This document shows positions 33,301 through 39,632 of a DNA stretch of 64,000 bases, in pieces. Location of the stretch: assembly GCA_009667805.1 (NCBI GenBank), contig CM019063.1, positions 410,850,626 through 410,914,625 on the forward strand, read 5' to 3'. The notes under the pieces were generated by a model. It made no database searches, was not told the DNA's origin, and was given only the letters and a program-made list of their open reading frames with translations. Position numbers and translations under genes: made by a program. This DNA comes from Leptobrachium leishanense (Eukaryota > Chordata > Amphibia > Anura > Megophryidae). Position 1 is the first letter of the stretch. Each line of letters opens with the position of its first letter.

Positions 33301-35343
33301 CACTACTTTTATACCAAATCTGTATCCTATACCAGAGTTGATGTCAGAAGAATGAGAATATAATTTCTATGTATGTTCAGCTATTATTGTAACCACCAGT
33401 GGGAATTTCACAGTGATTATTGAATGTTGGGATTATGTCTAATAAATTATTATACTTAATAAATATAAACTGCTTATTCTGTAATTAAAATGCAAAGGTT
33501 GTTTCTGCACCTCTGAGAAGCTGTGTGGCTAATAACTAAATTCTAGCAGTCTCCAGATACTCCTAGTGTCCAAATGCTGTTCTGGCTTGTGACCCATCTC
33601 CTGGCTTGCATGGCTACTTTAAATTTCAGAGCTTTTATGCTCTTACCAATACTGACAATGAGCGTACCCAAAACTGATCTGTCTTGGGTTTTTTTAAGCA
33701 GGGTTTACCAAATCGGAAGTTCTTTATCTTTGGACCACCTTATATCTTTATCTTGCTCCTACATAATCTACAGATCAAGGTAGAAAATTTTGCCTTTAGT
33801 TGGTTCCTAGATTTTCAGGTTTTCCTATGTTGTATACAGATCAGTTTATTTACGTTGCAGCCTTATGCAAAAATTTGATTCAACAAGCTTTGCAGACCTT
33901 TTTCTGCAGGTTTATGGGGACTATTGGAAGACAGCCATTATGAATTCTGGACTATAGCATTTGTCACTCAAGGACATTAATATAGAGTTGTACTTAAGCC
34001 ACACTGGTGTTGTCTTGGCTGTGTGCTTGAAGTCATTGTCTTGTGCAGCCCAGACTGAGGTGAGTCTGAACGCTGTGGACCTGGTTTTCATTAGGGATAT
34101 CAATGTGTTTTCCTGAGTTAAGCAGTCCCTCATCCCTGAGCGGTCTACTTACCAGTCTCTCCTGTTGACAATCCTAATCGTCCCCACAGCATGATGCTGC
34201 ACGGTTGGGAAAGTTTTACTCAGGTGATAAAGAGATGCTTGTTGCTCCCAGGCACGATACTTTGAATTGAGGGCAACCTGTTCGATCTTCATTCATAAGA
34301 CCAAAGAATCTTGCTTATCGAATCCTGAGAGTTCTTTTCGGTGCTTTCGCGATTTCTGTGTGGGCTTTCAGGTGTCTGGCCAGACAGAAGCCTCTCCTCT
34401 GCAAGGCCTCATTTGTGTTTTGCAGTTCTAGGAAGAGTTCTGTTTTTTCCATCTTTTTTCTATTTAGGAATTCTGTAGACCACCGTGCTCTTGGAAATCT
34501 TCAGTGCAGCCAAAATTAGTGTCTAGTCTTGCCTGATCCGTGCCTCTACCCAATCCAGTCTCTCTAAGCCCTGTGGGCAGTTCATTTTTAACCTCATGGC
34601 TTGGTTTTTAATTACAGCTGTGAGCCCTTATACAGACAGGTGTGTACCATTACAAATCCTGTTAAATCAATTGAAATTTAGCTCAGCTCTACATATTGAT
34701 TGGAGGCCTCCTGTGGCAAATTCAAGTGTCGGCAAGGAATCTGAATACCTATGTCAATGTGAGATTTCAGTGCTTTTCAATAAATTTGCAATGTTGTGTA
34801 ACAATATCAGATAGGTCATACACCCATTTACTTTATTGTGGAGGACCAATGTCTGTCTTTAGCTTCATTTTGTGTGGGTGTTTAACAAAATATGCACATT
34901 AGTGGTCATGAGGACGTCATGAGGACGCCGGATTCTGTACATAGATTGAGTGTTATTCGTGCTCATGACAATCACCAGTAAAGTTCTGTATGTATCTTTT
35001 CTGCTGTGCAGATGCAAGTGAAATACGAGCGCAAGATATGCCATTATGGTACACAACTTTTAAATATGACCAAAGCAGATTCCAATTTAATGAATCCTGA
35101 ATAGTAGTTTAAACATGACTGAAAACTAGGATGGAATATTGAGTCTTTTTTTTTTTATTCAGGTATGTCCACCCCCGGTTTGGACCCATCAAGTGTATCC
35201 GTACCATTATGGCAGTGGAAAAAGACGAGGAACTGACTGTGGCCTATGGCTATGACCATCATTCAATGGAGAAAAATGGCCCAGAGGCCCCAGAATGGTA
35301 CCAGCATCAACTAGCAGCTTTTCATTTCACAAATCCGAAATGA
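4913..35343 (+). CDS. SETD7: SETD7 (SET7/9) histone-lysine N-methyltransferase, complete, 8 exons
   Basis: Coding exons are 4913-4952, 19491-19620, 24233-24434, 24996-25185, 26822-26903, 29374-29491, 33138-33295 and 35163-35343. Every intron is GT-AG, all phases join, and the product is 366 residues, the length of human SETD7. The N-terminal part (about 36-130) carries MORN repeats of the Y-x-D-G-x-x-x-G type. The SET domain occupies about residues 214-345. Visible catalytic features are GEGL (227-230), Tyr245 in MSFYNG, Asn296-His297 in [12 protein letters not shown], Tyr305, Tyr335 and Tyr337 in AYGYD, and Trp352 in the C-terminal segment. In the known family these residues bind S-adenosylmethionine and shape the lysine channel that limits the enzyme to monomethylation (H3K4 and several non-histone proteins). 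The enzyme acts in nucleus and cytoplasm. The start is fixed by MDSDDE, as in the human protein. No frame break or missing key residue is seen. The only local oddity is His-Leu where human has Tyr-Pro at the exon 3/4 junction. Confidence 0.97.
4953..5457. other. Start of SETD7 intron 1, no feature seen
   Basis: Intronic DNA with no recognised repeat end, RNA gene or conserved frame. Confidence 0.4.
5458..5570. repeat. Palindromic repeat in SETD7 intron 1
   Basis: Left arm 5460-5499 (CCACCCTGCAGCATGTATAA...) pairs with 5528-5565 (...TTATACATGTTGCAGGGCAG) around a loop of about 30 bp. It looks like a fold-back or MITE core. No target duplication could be fixed. Confidence 0.6.
5571..6859. other. 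Intron 1 stretch without recognised feature
   Basis: No gene, RNA or complete transposon is seen. Short frames here show no family resemblance. Confidence 0.4.
6860..7271. mobile_element. Harbinger-type MITE, copy 1
   Basis: The ends are GGCTGGGGTCAGACGAACGC and, inverted, TCTGACCCTAGCC. A 3-bp duplication TGA flanks both ends (6857-6859 and 7272-7274). Six more copies occur in this window, mostly with TAA or TTA duplications, as in the PIF/Harbinger superfamily. It has no coding capacity. The interior is rich in ACG/CGT. Confidence 0.85.
7272..7667. other. Intron 1 stretch without recognised feature
   Basis: Intronic DNA between two MITEs, with nothing supported in it. Confidence 0.4.
7668..7840. 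mobile_element. Short MITE with TCTATTCAAAGAAAG ends, copy 1
   Basis: This 173-bp element begins TCTATTCAAAGAAAGGTTAA and ends in the inverse, CTTTCTTTGAATAGA. A second copy is at 19951-20103. The superfamily is not clear. The 133-codon - strand frame crossing it is not a gene. Confidence 0.75.
7841..9399. other. Intron 1 stretch with a small fold-back (8019-8155)
   Basis: Bases 8019-8034 (GTAGTGCAGA...) recur inverted at 8146-8155 (TCTGCACTAC), with the frog-repeat motif GCTGAAACGTTG at 8113-8124 between them. The rest shows no supported feature. Confidence 0.45.
9400..10061. repeat. Dispersed repeat, left part, interrupted by a hAT-type element
   Basis: The segment around 9515-9625 (ACGCAGCACTAACTGCTGGG, CTCCATGGAGGGTTGTGCT, CCGGGCAGGAAG) resembles 49470-49540 (ACGCAGCGCTAAGCTCCTGG, TTCATGGAGGCTTGTGCTG, CCGGGCCATG). 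The family is not recognised. Similar GCGTTAACATTAGCACC sequence resumes after the inserted element at 10676. Confidence 0.55.
10062..10667. mobile_element. Non-autonomous hAT-type element, TAGGGATGCACCGATACC family, copy 1
   Basis: The left end is TACAGATGCACCGATACC and the right end reads inverted as TAGGGATGCACAGATACC. Flanking 8-mers ATATTCAG and ATATCAAG match at 6 of 8, a decayed target duplication. The core (10215-10440) is a long palindrome holding GATCCACCAGCCGCGATCT at 10285. Three units of the AGCTCACAC minisatellite lie on the - strand at 10449-10531. The 149- and 110-codon frames on opposite strands mirror each other through the palindrome and are not genes. Confidence 0.85.
10668..11032. 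other. Intron 1 stretch, mostly unassigned
   Basis: The first about 60 bp continue the repeat broken by the hAT-type element. Nothing else is supported. Confidence 0.4.
11033..11452 (-). pseudogene. 3' fragment of a CR1-like LINE reverse-transcriptase ORF
   Basis: The - strand encodes about 113 residues typical of the C-terminal end of CR1/L2-type LINE ORF2, with [25 protein letters not shown] and a final FKQAWDRHK. There is no reverse-transcriptase core, so it is a 5'-truncated copy. A near-identical fragment is at 56222-56545. The shared noncoding 3' part begins near 11033 (AGAAACATAGAAAATGTCGG). Confidence 0.85.
11453..11759. other. Intron 1 stretch, no feature
   Basis: Contains a G9 tract and AT-rich sequence only. 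Confidence 0.4.
11760..12359. mobile_element. T2-type MITE (TTAA target), copy 1
   Basis: This 600-bp element is bounded by TTAA on both sides with ends TTAAAGGGACACTCTA and TAGAGTGTCCCTTTAA. It matches the T2 MITE consensus known from Xenopus (TTAA plus AGGRR; related to piggyBac). Inner hairpins include GACCACCTAAAATAGC/TTAGGTGGTC and a module with CATGCGCGCCTCTCACGTAA. A copy in opposite orientation is at 57932-58530. Confidence 0.92.
12520..13235 (-). pseudogene. LINE ORF2 C-terminal part, 3' portion of an interrupted LINE
   Basis: Read on the - strand, it encodes [29 protein letters not shown], then further on [14 protein letters not shown] and [12 protein letters not shown], and a short 3' end (12536: AGGAAGGATACATTGAGATT). 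It is the downstream continuation of the reverse-transcriptase fragment at 15055-15640, split from it by the hAT-type insertion at 13236-15054. Stops and frameshifts mark it as dead. Confidence 0.85.
13236..15054. mobile_element. Non-autonomous hAT-type element inserted in a LINE
   Basis: The ends are CAGGGCTGGCCCGTCC and, inverted, CAGGGCCGGCCCAAGCC. The 8-bp duplication ACAGGGCA is perfect (13228-13235 and 15055-15062). The target lies inside the - strand LINE ORF. The 1,819-bp element has no transposase. Its interior includes a + strand copy of the same LINE family's 3' end (13905-14500), opposite to the host LINE. Confidence 0.92.
13905..14500 (+). pseudogene. LINE 3' end fragment carried inside the hAT-type element
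   Basis: The + strand encodes [19 protein letters not shown] and [13 protein letters not shown], then LINE 3' sequence ending near the AATAAATAAATAAATA run at 14488. It is a close inverted match to 12516-13090, so the two form a 0.6-kb inverted repeat pair about 0.8 kb apart. Confidence 0.85.
15055..15640 (-). pseudogene. LINE reverse-transcriptase fragment with YADD motif
   Basis: Read on the - strand, the pieces are [49 protein letters not shown], then [14 protein letters not shown] and [15 protein letters not shown]. These are the palm motifs of a non-LTR retrotransposon reverse transcriptase (L2/CR1/Rex1-like). The catalytic YADD is kept but a stop separates the GPLLF and YADD segments, so the copy is inactive. 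The 5' end is cut near 15640. Confidence 0.9.
15628..15692. repeat. T2-type MITE end fragment
   Basis: TTTAAGGGATACTCTAGGTA at 15631 matches the T2 ends at 11760 and 57932, but no partner end is found. It lies between the LINE and the next MITE. Confidence 0.55.
15693..16116. mobile_element. Harbinger-type MITE, copy 2
   Basis: The ends are GGCCTGTGTCAGACGAAG and, inverted, TCGTCTGACATTAGCC, with TAA duplicated on both sides. The interior is rich in ACGTCCG. Confidence 0.85.
16117..17090. other. Intron 1 stretch with a LINE/SINE tail at 16440-16495
   Basis: AAAGCGCTACGGAATATG, then TTGGCGCTGTATA, is a tail shared with 19425-19470 and 28505-28540. It resembles the 3' end of L2/CR1-clade LINEs and their SINEs. 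Nothing else is supported. Confidence 0.55.
17091..17660. repeat. Interspersed repeat with TATTCACAA left end and CAATTCGCC motifs
   Basis: The start GGGCCTATTCACAATTGCA and the interior (GCTGTCAATTCGCCAATGTA) resemble elements at 27880-28616, 40441-41791 and 51032-52084. The right end is truncated. Frames here are AT-rich noise. Confidence 0.6.
17661..19334. other. End of SETD7 intron 1 with small repeat fragments
   Basis: 18380-18475 (ends GGAGGTTAGTGAATAACC) is a right-end piece of the TTATTCAC repeat family. 18530-18563 (GAGGCGAGTGGAAAGTTTGA) matches the right end of the hAT-type element at 59315-59776. The remainder is unassigned. Confidence 0.5.
19335..19475. repeat. L2/CR1-like LINE or SINE tail next to SETD7 exon 2
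   Basis: CATTGTACAGCACTAAGGAA, then TTTGTTGGCGCTTTATAAAC, is the same tail as at 16440 and 28505. It ends about 15 bp before the exon 2 acceptor. Confidence 0.65.
19491..19620 (+). CDS. SETD7: SETD7 coding exon 2
   Basis: Residues 14-56 plus two bases ([20 protein letters not shown], then [15 protein letters not shown]). Acceptor TTTCCCGCAG, donor GTAAAG. First MORN region. Confidence 0.96.
19621..19950. other. SETD7 intron 2, first part
   Basis: AT-rich intron with a T-run at 19867-19881. No feature is supported. Confidence 0.4.
19951..20103. mobile_element. Short MITE with TCTATTCAAAGAAAG ends, copy 2
   Basis: Begins TCTATTCAAAGAAAGGTGAA and ends TTTTCACCTTTCTCTGAACA, the inverse with changes. 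Second copy of the element at 7668-7840. Confidence 0.72.
20104..21170. other. SETD7 intron 2 stretch, unassigned
   Basis: 20190-20430 is GC-rich, with CGCCGGCCACCAGCATATG and GCTAGCTCACATACGCTAGC motifs that suggest a decayed palindromic element. No ends could be defined. The rest is AT-rich. Confidence 0.4.
21171..21881. mobile_element. Non-autonomous hAT-type element, CAGGCATGGACTGG ends
   Basis: Left end CAGGCATGGACTGGCC; the right end inverted reads CAGGCCCAGACCGGGACA. Flanks GTCAGATT and GTCAGATG match at 7 of 8. Inside, CAGAAACAGCCGCTTAGTTA (21281) recurs inverted as TTAACTAAGTGGTTGTTTCT (21491), a core palindrome with GCTGCGCTCC. Confidence 0.82.
21882..23056. other. SETD7 intron 2 stretch with (TA)n at 22504-22527
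   Basis: A TA dinucleotide run sits at 22504-22527. 21940-22490 has repeated CACCTTC(G/A)GGGAATCC (22382 and 22412). 22540-22960 is GC-rich without a supported gene. Confidence 0.4.
23057..24059. mobile_element. Non-autonomous hAT-type element, CAGGGATGGCGAACC family, with internal minisatellite
   Basis: Left end CAGGGATGGCGAACC; the right end is GGTTCGCCATCACTG, its inverse with one change. The 8-bp duplication TAATAGGG is perfect (23049-23056 and 24060-24067). Inside are a tandem array (23251-23775) and a palindromic core (23795-23985) with GATCCACCAGCCGCGATCT at 23869. It encodes no transposase. Confidence 0.95.
23251..23775. repeat. 27/28-bp minisatellite inside the hAT-type element, about 19 units
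   Basis: The first nine units are 27 bp (AGCTCACACGTGGCTATAAT plus TGCCCCC). The next ten are 28 bp (AGCTCACACGTGGATATATG plus TTGGCCCC). Both share the AGCTCACACGTGG core. The 27-bp period, a multiple of three, keeps frames open and creates the 202- and 235-codon artefact frames. Confidence 0.95.
24233..24434 (+). CDS. SETD7: SETD7 coding exon 3
   Basis: Residues 57-124 ([20 protein letters not shown], then [19 protein letters not shown], ending GVCWIYHL). MORN repeats. Acceptor AACATAG, donor GTAAGA. Confidence 0.96.
24711..24952. repeat. Fold-back element in SETD7 intron 3
   Basis: Left arm 24711-24785 (ACGAGGGGATGTTCCATTCG, CAGATCTAACATCAATATTT) pairs with 24869-24950 (AAATATTGATGTTAGATCTG, ACGAATGGGACATCCACTCG) around an 85-bp loop. 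It ends about 45 bp before exon 4. Confidence 0.8.
24996..25185 (+). CDS. SETD7: SETD7 coding exon 4
   Basis: Residues 125-187 plus one base ([38 protein letters not shown]). Acceptor TTTTACAG, donor G|GTGTGT. The frame does not simply read on into 25186-25202; that extension is intron. Confidence 0.95.
25186..26821. other. SETD7 intron 4, no feature
   Basis: Intronic DNA with a short TA run near 25929 and no recognised element ends. The short - strand frame at 26255-26533 has no family I recognise and its codons show no sign of a gene. Confidence 0.4.
26822..26903 (+). CDS. SETD7: SETD7 coding exon 5
   Basis: Residues 188-214 plus two bases ([20 protein letters not shown], then PDPYELE). 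Acceptor TCCTCCCCAG, donor GTAAGT. Confidence 0.95.
27098..27777. mobile_element. Non-autonomous hAT-type element, TAGGGATGCACCGATACC family, copy 2
   Basis: Left end TAGGGATGCACTGATACC, right end inverted TACGGATGCACCGATACT. The 8-bp duplication CAATTAGC is perfect (27090-27097 and 27778-27785). It holds one minisatellite unit (GCCCCCAGCTCACCTGTATA, 27223), a TG/TA/CA run (27258-27308) and a palindrome of about 255 bp (27385-27640) centred near 27503. Frames of 177, 118 and 100 codons on both strands come from the palindrome. Confidence 0.95.
27880..28616. repeat. Interspersed repeat of the CAATTCGCC/TTCAC family with a LINE tail inside
   Basis: The left part has TGGTGAATTTCACCGTAGGT and GTCAATTCGCCAAATACAGG. 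The right end reads GTGCATTGTGAATACACCCC. 28385-28545 carries TGTACAGCGCTGCGGAATG, then TTGGCGCT, the L2/CR1-like tail, inserted in it. Confidence 0.6.
28617..29373. other. SETD7 intron 5, last part
   Basis: Contains GAGCTGAAACGTTACATGTA at 29101, a motif of frog palindromic repeats, paired with ACATGTGACATTTCAGCTC at 29046. No gene is seen. Confidence 0.45.
29374..29491 (+). CDS. SETD7: SETD7 coding exon 6
   Basis: Residues 215-254. Start of the SET domain with NAGEGLY (225-231) and MSFYNG containing Tyr245. Acceptor TTTGTTTTAG, donor GTACGT. Confidence 0.97.
29492..30845. other. SETD7 intron 6, first part, unassigned repeats
   Basis: Around 30224-30256, CCTGATGACGCCTTAATGGC then GAAACGCGTAGAG is a motif common in frog palindromic repeats. 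The 145-codon - strand frame at 29544-29981 has no recognised domain. No gene is supported. Confidence 0.4.
30846..31135. mobile_element. Harbinger-type MITE, copy 3, with perfect hairpin core
   Basis: Ends GGCTGGTGTCAGACGAG and, inverted, CGTCTGACCCCTGGCG, with TAA on both sides. Inside, TGCAAAGCACGATCCTCC and GGAGGATCGTGCTTTGCA pair perfectly around CTA at about 30982-31021. Confidence 0.87.
31173..31220. repeat. Fragment of the TAGGGATGCACCGATACC element
   Basis: GAGTACCGATAC followed by AATGTCATGTGACGCTTTCC matches the inner left part of the element at 36607. No ends remain. Confidence 0.7.
31221..32807. other. Unclassified intron 6 block with degenerate tandem units
   Basis: A degenerate repeat of about 70-85 bp at 32110-32340 repeats the phrase CTAGACCAGGGCAAACCAGA. 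GCCAGAGGGGGCGCCAGAGA at 32516 and GACGTCACATTTCCCC at 32542 look like pieces of a retroelement, but no LTR pair, coding motif or tRNA primer site could be defined. The frames here are not supported as genes. Confidence 0.4.
32808..32990. repeat. LINE 3'-end fragment
   Basis: ACAGGAAGGATACATTGCGA then TTTCTCTTGTTTTCA matches the LINE 3' end at 12536-12580 and, inverted, 14440-14475. Confidence 0.65.
33138..33295 (+). CDS. SETD7: SETD7 coding exon 7
   Basis: Residues 255-306 plus two bases. Contains the SET motif [15 protein letters not shown] with Asn296, His297 and Tyr305. Acceptor TTGTCATTAG, donor AT|GTAAGC. Confidence 0.97.
33900..34815 (-). pseudogene. Decayed Tc1-like transposase gene
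   Basis: On the - strand, the frame at 33921-34133 contains [17 protein letters not shown], the DDE-domain signature of Tc1-like transposases (usually QDNDPKHTAKTT). Bases 34150-34340, read inverted, keep CTTTGGTCTTATGAATG, AGCATCATGCTGTGGGGACG and CACCTGAG, the typical upstream coding sequence. 34560-34800 keeps the 5' portion. Many frameshifts and stops mean no active protein. It fills most of SETD7 intron 7. Confidence 0.85.
35163..35343 (+). CDS. SETD7: SETD7 coding exon 8 and stop
   Basis: Residues 307-366 and TGA at 35341-35343. Contains [19 protein letters not shown] with Tyr335 and Tyr337, and APEWYQ with Trp352. Acceptor TTTTTTATTCAG. Confidence 0.97.
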
Positions 35344-36565
35344 AATTGCACCTTTTTACTTTGTTCCAGGATCTATGCATCACATTTGTTACAGAAGGCT
35401 GGAAATCCAGCATTCCTTCGTACTGAAAGGAGATCTAACCCCAGGTTGATGGTTTCTAGCTTGCAGATATAACCTAGTGCTATTGATTCATTTCTTTGTG
35501 AAAATACCATAGATTTAACAGGCAAAATGGAGTGAGTTTAGAATGCTTATTGCACAAATGTGAAAAGGGAAGGGCACAAACGTCAACACCTGGCAAGTCT
35601 ACGTTTACAGTTTACATACATTTTAGGCCTCGGTAGCACTTCCTCCTTTTTTGTATGAATGCTTTGTGTTAAGTACATCAGATGTAGTGACCTTTTATTT
35701 AAATACAGTCATGTTTGCTGTATAAATCCGTTTTATGTACCTTAACTGACCAGTATCCCGATCAATTATGTTGTATAGTGCCTTCCAATGGCTGCAGGTG
35801 ACAGTAGTCTAGTTACTTGGTTGTATGCGGTGTTCTCCACCAGTGGAAGACAGTTTTACAACATATTGGGCTGTATTCCAACCCTGGAGTAAACCTAGCG
35901 AGAGCTAACATCTCCATAGACTATGGGCCCTAATTCAAGGTTGGTGTAAATTTACCAAAGCCATTATAGTCTATGGGATTAAGGTTACAACAGCCATGGA
36001 TAAGCCAACACCAACCTTGGAATAGGGCCCTATAATGGCTCTGGAAAAATTTACAACTACTCTGGTTAAGTTGACACCAAGGTTGGAATATGGCTCCTTG
36101 AGCTTAAAGGGGTATGTTTCTCAGATTAATGTATTGCTTTATTTTTTTAATCCTAACAACTAGGGTCAACTCTATGATGTGGCACTAACCAAAAAAATCA
36201 GTCTTTTTTACCCATACATCTGTCAAGTCTGTTACCAGATTTGTTTAGTGTGTTTGTATCACTGGAGGCAGCTGTAATGTAGGGATGGCAATCATCGTGT
36301 GGAGCAAAGGACAATCCAAGCTTATTCTGAATCGTTTTATACCAGAATTCTATTGTGTAACAAAAGACCAGCAGAGATGGCCTTGTTTATGCTGTCCTCC
36401 TCAAATAATAATGTGAAGCAGTTTAATTATTATAAAATGTCTTTTCAAGTTAAAGGTTTATGACTTAAATCCTTTTTATGGATGTGCGTTTCTAACATGT
36501 AACTATTTTGTGTCAGGAGGAGTGGTGGCTTGGGATGTTCAATAAAGTCCCAGTCCCACATCACT
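35344..36565 (+). other. SETD7: SETD7 3' UTR (short form) with poly(A) signal at 36541
   Basis: AATAAA at 36541-36546 is a plausible poly(A) signal. 35875-36095 is a repeat beginning GTATTCCAACCCTGGAGTAA and ending inverted as CCAAGGTTGGAATATG, so part of the UTR is repeat-derived. A second signal at 39492 would extend the UTR through the next element. Confidence 0.5.
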
Positions 36566-36606
36566 ATCTAACGTCAAGTTTAAGATAACTAACCTGGGGT
36601 AGTATT

Positions 36607-39044
36607 TAGGGATGCACCGATACCACTTTTTTTAAGTACGAGTACCGATACTTTTTAAAAGTACTCACCGATACCGAGTACCGATACTTTTCTTTAATGT
36701 AATGTCATGTGACGCTTTCCAATAAGAACAGACCATATAAAAATGCCCCCAGCTCACATGTATATCCCCCCTGATATATATATATATATATATATATATT
36801 CATACTGCCCCAGCTCAAGGATTTGCCCCAGCTCACACATGGGTATCCCCCCCCAGCTCACACATGGGTATTGCCCCCAGCTCACACATGGGTATTGCCC
36901 CCCCAGCTCACACATGGGTATTGCCCCCCCACTCACACATGGGTATTGCCCCCCCCGCCCCAGCTCACACATGGGTATGCCCCCCAGCTCACACATGGTA
37001 TGCCCCCCAGCTCACACATGGGTATGCCCCCCAGCTCACACATGGGTATTGCCCCCCCCAGCTCACACACGGGTATTGCCCCCCCAGCTCACACACGGGT
37101 ATTGCCCCCCCGCTCACACATGGGTATTGCCCCCCGCAGCTCACACATGGGTATTGCCCCCCGCAGCTCACACATGGGTATTGCCCCCCGCAGCTCACAC
37201 ATGGGTATTGCATGGGTATTGCCCCCGCAGCTCACACATGGGTATTGCCCCCAGCTCACACATGGGTATTGCCCCCCCCAGCTCACACATGGGTATTGCA
37301 TGGGTATTGCCCCCCGCAGCTCACACATGGGTATTGCCCCCCGCTCACACATGGGTATTGCCCCCCGCAGCTCACACATGGGTATTGCCCCCCCCAGCTC
37401 ACACATGGGTATTGCATGGGTATTGCCCCCCGCAGCTCACACATGGGTATTGCCCCCCGCTCACACATGGGTATTGTCCCCCGCTTACACATGGGTATTG
37501 CCCCCAGCTCACACATGGGTATTGCCCCCCCAGCTCACACATGGGTATTGCCCCCCCACTCACATGGGTATTGCCCCCCACTCACACATGGGTATGCCCC
37601 CCAGCTCACACATGGGTATGCCCCCCAGCTCACACATGGGTATGCCCCCCAGCTCACACATGGGTATTGCCCCCCGCTCACACATCAGTATTGCCCCCCG
37701 CAGCTCACACATGGGTATTGCCCCCCCAGCTCACACACGGGTATTGCCCCCCCCAGCTCACACATGGGTATTGCCCCCCCCCAGCTCACACATGGGTATT
37801 GCATGGGTATTGCCCCCCGCAGCTCACACATGGGTATTGCCCCCCGCTCACACATGGGTATTGTCCCCCGCTCACACATGGGTATTGCCCCCAGCTCACA
37901 CATGGGTATTGCCCCCAGCTCACACATGGGTATTGCCCCCCCCCCAGCTCACACATGGGTATTGCCCCCAGCTCACACATGGGTATTGCCCTCAGCTCAC
38001 ACATGGGTATTGCCCCCCCCCACTCACACATGGGTATTGCCCCCCCAGCTCACACATGGGTATTGCCCCCCCACTCACACATGGTATTGCCCCCCCCCAC
38101 TCACACATGGGTATTGCCCCCCCCCACTCACACATGGGTATTGCCCCCGCTGCTCACACATGGGTATTGCCCCCCCCAGCTCACACATGGGTATTGCCCC
38201 CAGCTCACACATGGGTATTGCCCCCCCAGCTCACACATGGGTATTGCCCCCAGCTCACACATGGGTATTGCCCTCAGTTCACACATGGGTATTGCCCCCC
38301 CCCCCACTCACACATGGGTATTGCCCCCCCTACTCACACATGGGTATTGCCCCCCCAGCTCACACATGGGTATTGCCCCCCCCCACTCACACATGGGTAT
38401 TGCCCCCCCCCACTCACACATGGGTATTGCCCCCCGCTCACACATGGGTATTGCCCCCGCAGCTCACACATGGGTATTGCCCCCCCAGCTCACGCATGGG
38501 TATGCCCCCCCAGCTCACACATGGGTATGCCCCCCAGCTCATGGATTCCCCCACCCCCCCGCGACGATACTTACCTTCCTGAGCGACGCCGGGAATGTCT
38601 CCGCGCGTGCGCTCGTTGGAAGGACTCCAGCCGCGACCACGTGGGACCATGTGATCGCGGCTGGGGTCCTTCCAACGAGCACGCGCGCGGAAACTTTCCC
38701 GGCGTCGCCCAGGAAGGTAAGTATCATCGCGGAGAGCAGCTGCAGGGCCTGTCCGAATGCTCTATCGGCATTCGGACAGGCCCTGCAGCTGCTCACTGTG
38801 TTTATGCTTACCTTCCTGAGCGACGCCGGGAAAGTTTCGTCGCGGAGAGCTCCAGGGGCGGCTGTCCGAATGCCGATAGAGCATTCGGACAGGCGCCGCA
38901 GCCCCTCAGATGCCGGCAAGCCGGCTCAATGCCGGCTTCCGGTATCGGGAAAAATATTGGGGTACTACACAAGTACCAAGTGCTCCTGCAGTACCCGGTA
39001 TCAGCCCCGATACTGATACTAGTATCGGTATCGGTGCAACCCTA
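36607..39044. mobile_element. Non-autonomous hAT-type element, TAGGGATGCACCGATACC family, copy 3, with expanded minisatellite
   Basis: Left end TAGGGATGCACCGATACC, right end inverted TAGGGTTGCACCGATACC. The 8-bp duplication GTAGTATT is perfect (36599-36606 and 39045-39052). The order is end, GTACCGATAC-rich subterminal part, (TA)n, minisatellite array to 38545, then palindromic modules (38555-38900) including a near-perfect inverted repeat of about 60 bp at 38734-38795, then end. At 2,438 bp it is the largest member here. The target is itself a small palindrome with GTATTCCAACC ends. Confidence 0.95.
36803..38545. repeat. 24-26 bp minisatellite inside the hAT-type element, about 70 units
   Basis: The unit is AGCTCACACATGGGTATTGC followed by a C run of 3-9. 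Length varies mainly in the C run, with occasional loss of AGCT or duplication of GCATGGGTATT. No stop is created in any + frame, which is why three overlapping + frames of 757, 740 and 572 codons appear. These are artefacts. Confidence 0.96.
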
Positions 39045-39632
39045 GTAGTATTCCAACCTTGGTGTAAATTTAACCAGAGCTGTTGTAAACTTAGCACCTC
39101 CATAGATGTTGATGATTGTGGGATGTTTACACAGGGTTGGAATACAGTACCTGGTGAATAAACATGGAAAGAATTTAACCCTAATGGGAAAAAAAAACAA
39201 TAATAGCTGTTGAGAGAATACAGAGAACCATTCTATATAATCTCATTATTTATCTTACCATATTTTGTATTTATAGCACACTGTACACACCACGAGGGAT
39301 ACTCGGCCTTTTTACAAGTGTCATTTTATGCATTAGGATAATTGATCCATCATTTTGATGTGGAATGTGTACTGACTATGTCACTAGTATATCTATGTGA
39401 CTGGTTATAGACAATTCCTCTTGTTCTTTATCTTCTGAATCACATTTTCAGGTCCGAACAAACCAAGAGAGGACTTCTTGCTGTGATGTGCAATAAAGTG
39501 TTCATTGTTTTACTATTGCTGTCAACTATGTTTTAAATACTTTAACATTGGACATTCGTTGTGTTTACAGAACGCTAGCCACCAGAAGTGTGTAGAGTTC
39601 AGTATACCGGTTGACATGGCATCGCACGGTGT
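39045..39632. other. Downstream of the hAT-type element, possible distal SETD7 poly(A) site at 39492
   Basis: 39045-39142 is the rest of the palindromic target repeat (GTATTCCAACCTTGG, then CAGGGTTGGAATAC). AATAAA at 39492-39497 is followed by the GT-rich GTGTTCATTGTTTT and could be a distal poly(A) site. Confidence 0.45.

Noticed and set aside
36743..39045. Three overlapping + frames of 757, 740 and 572 codons
   Set aside because: They are the same tandem repeat read in all three frames inside a hAT-type element with defined ends. The product is a low-complexity peptide with no start context or splice evidence.
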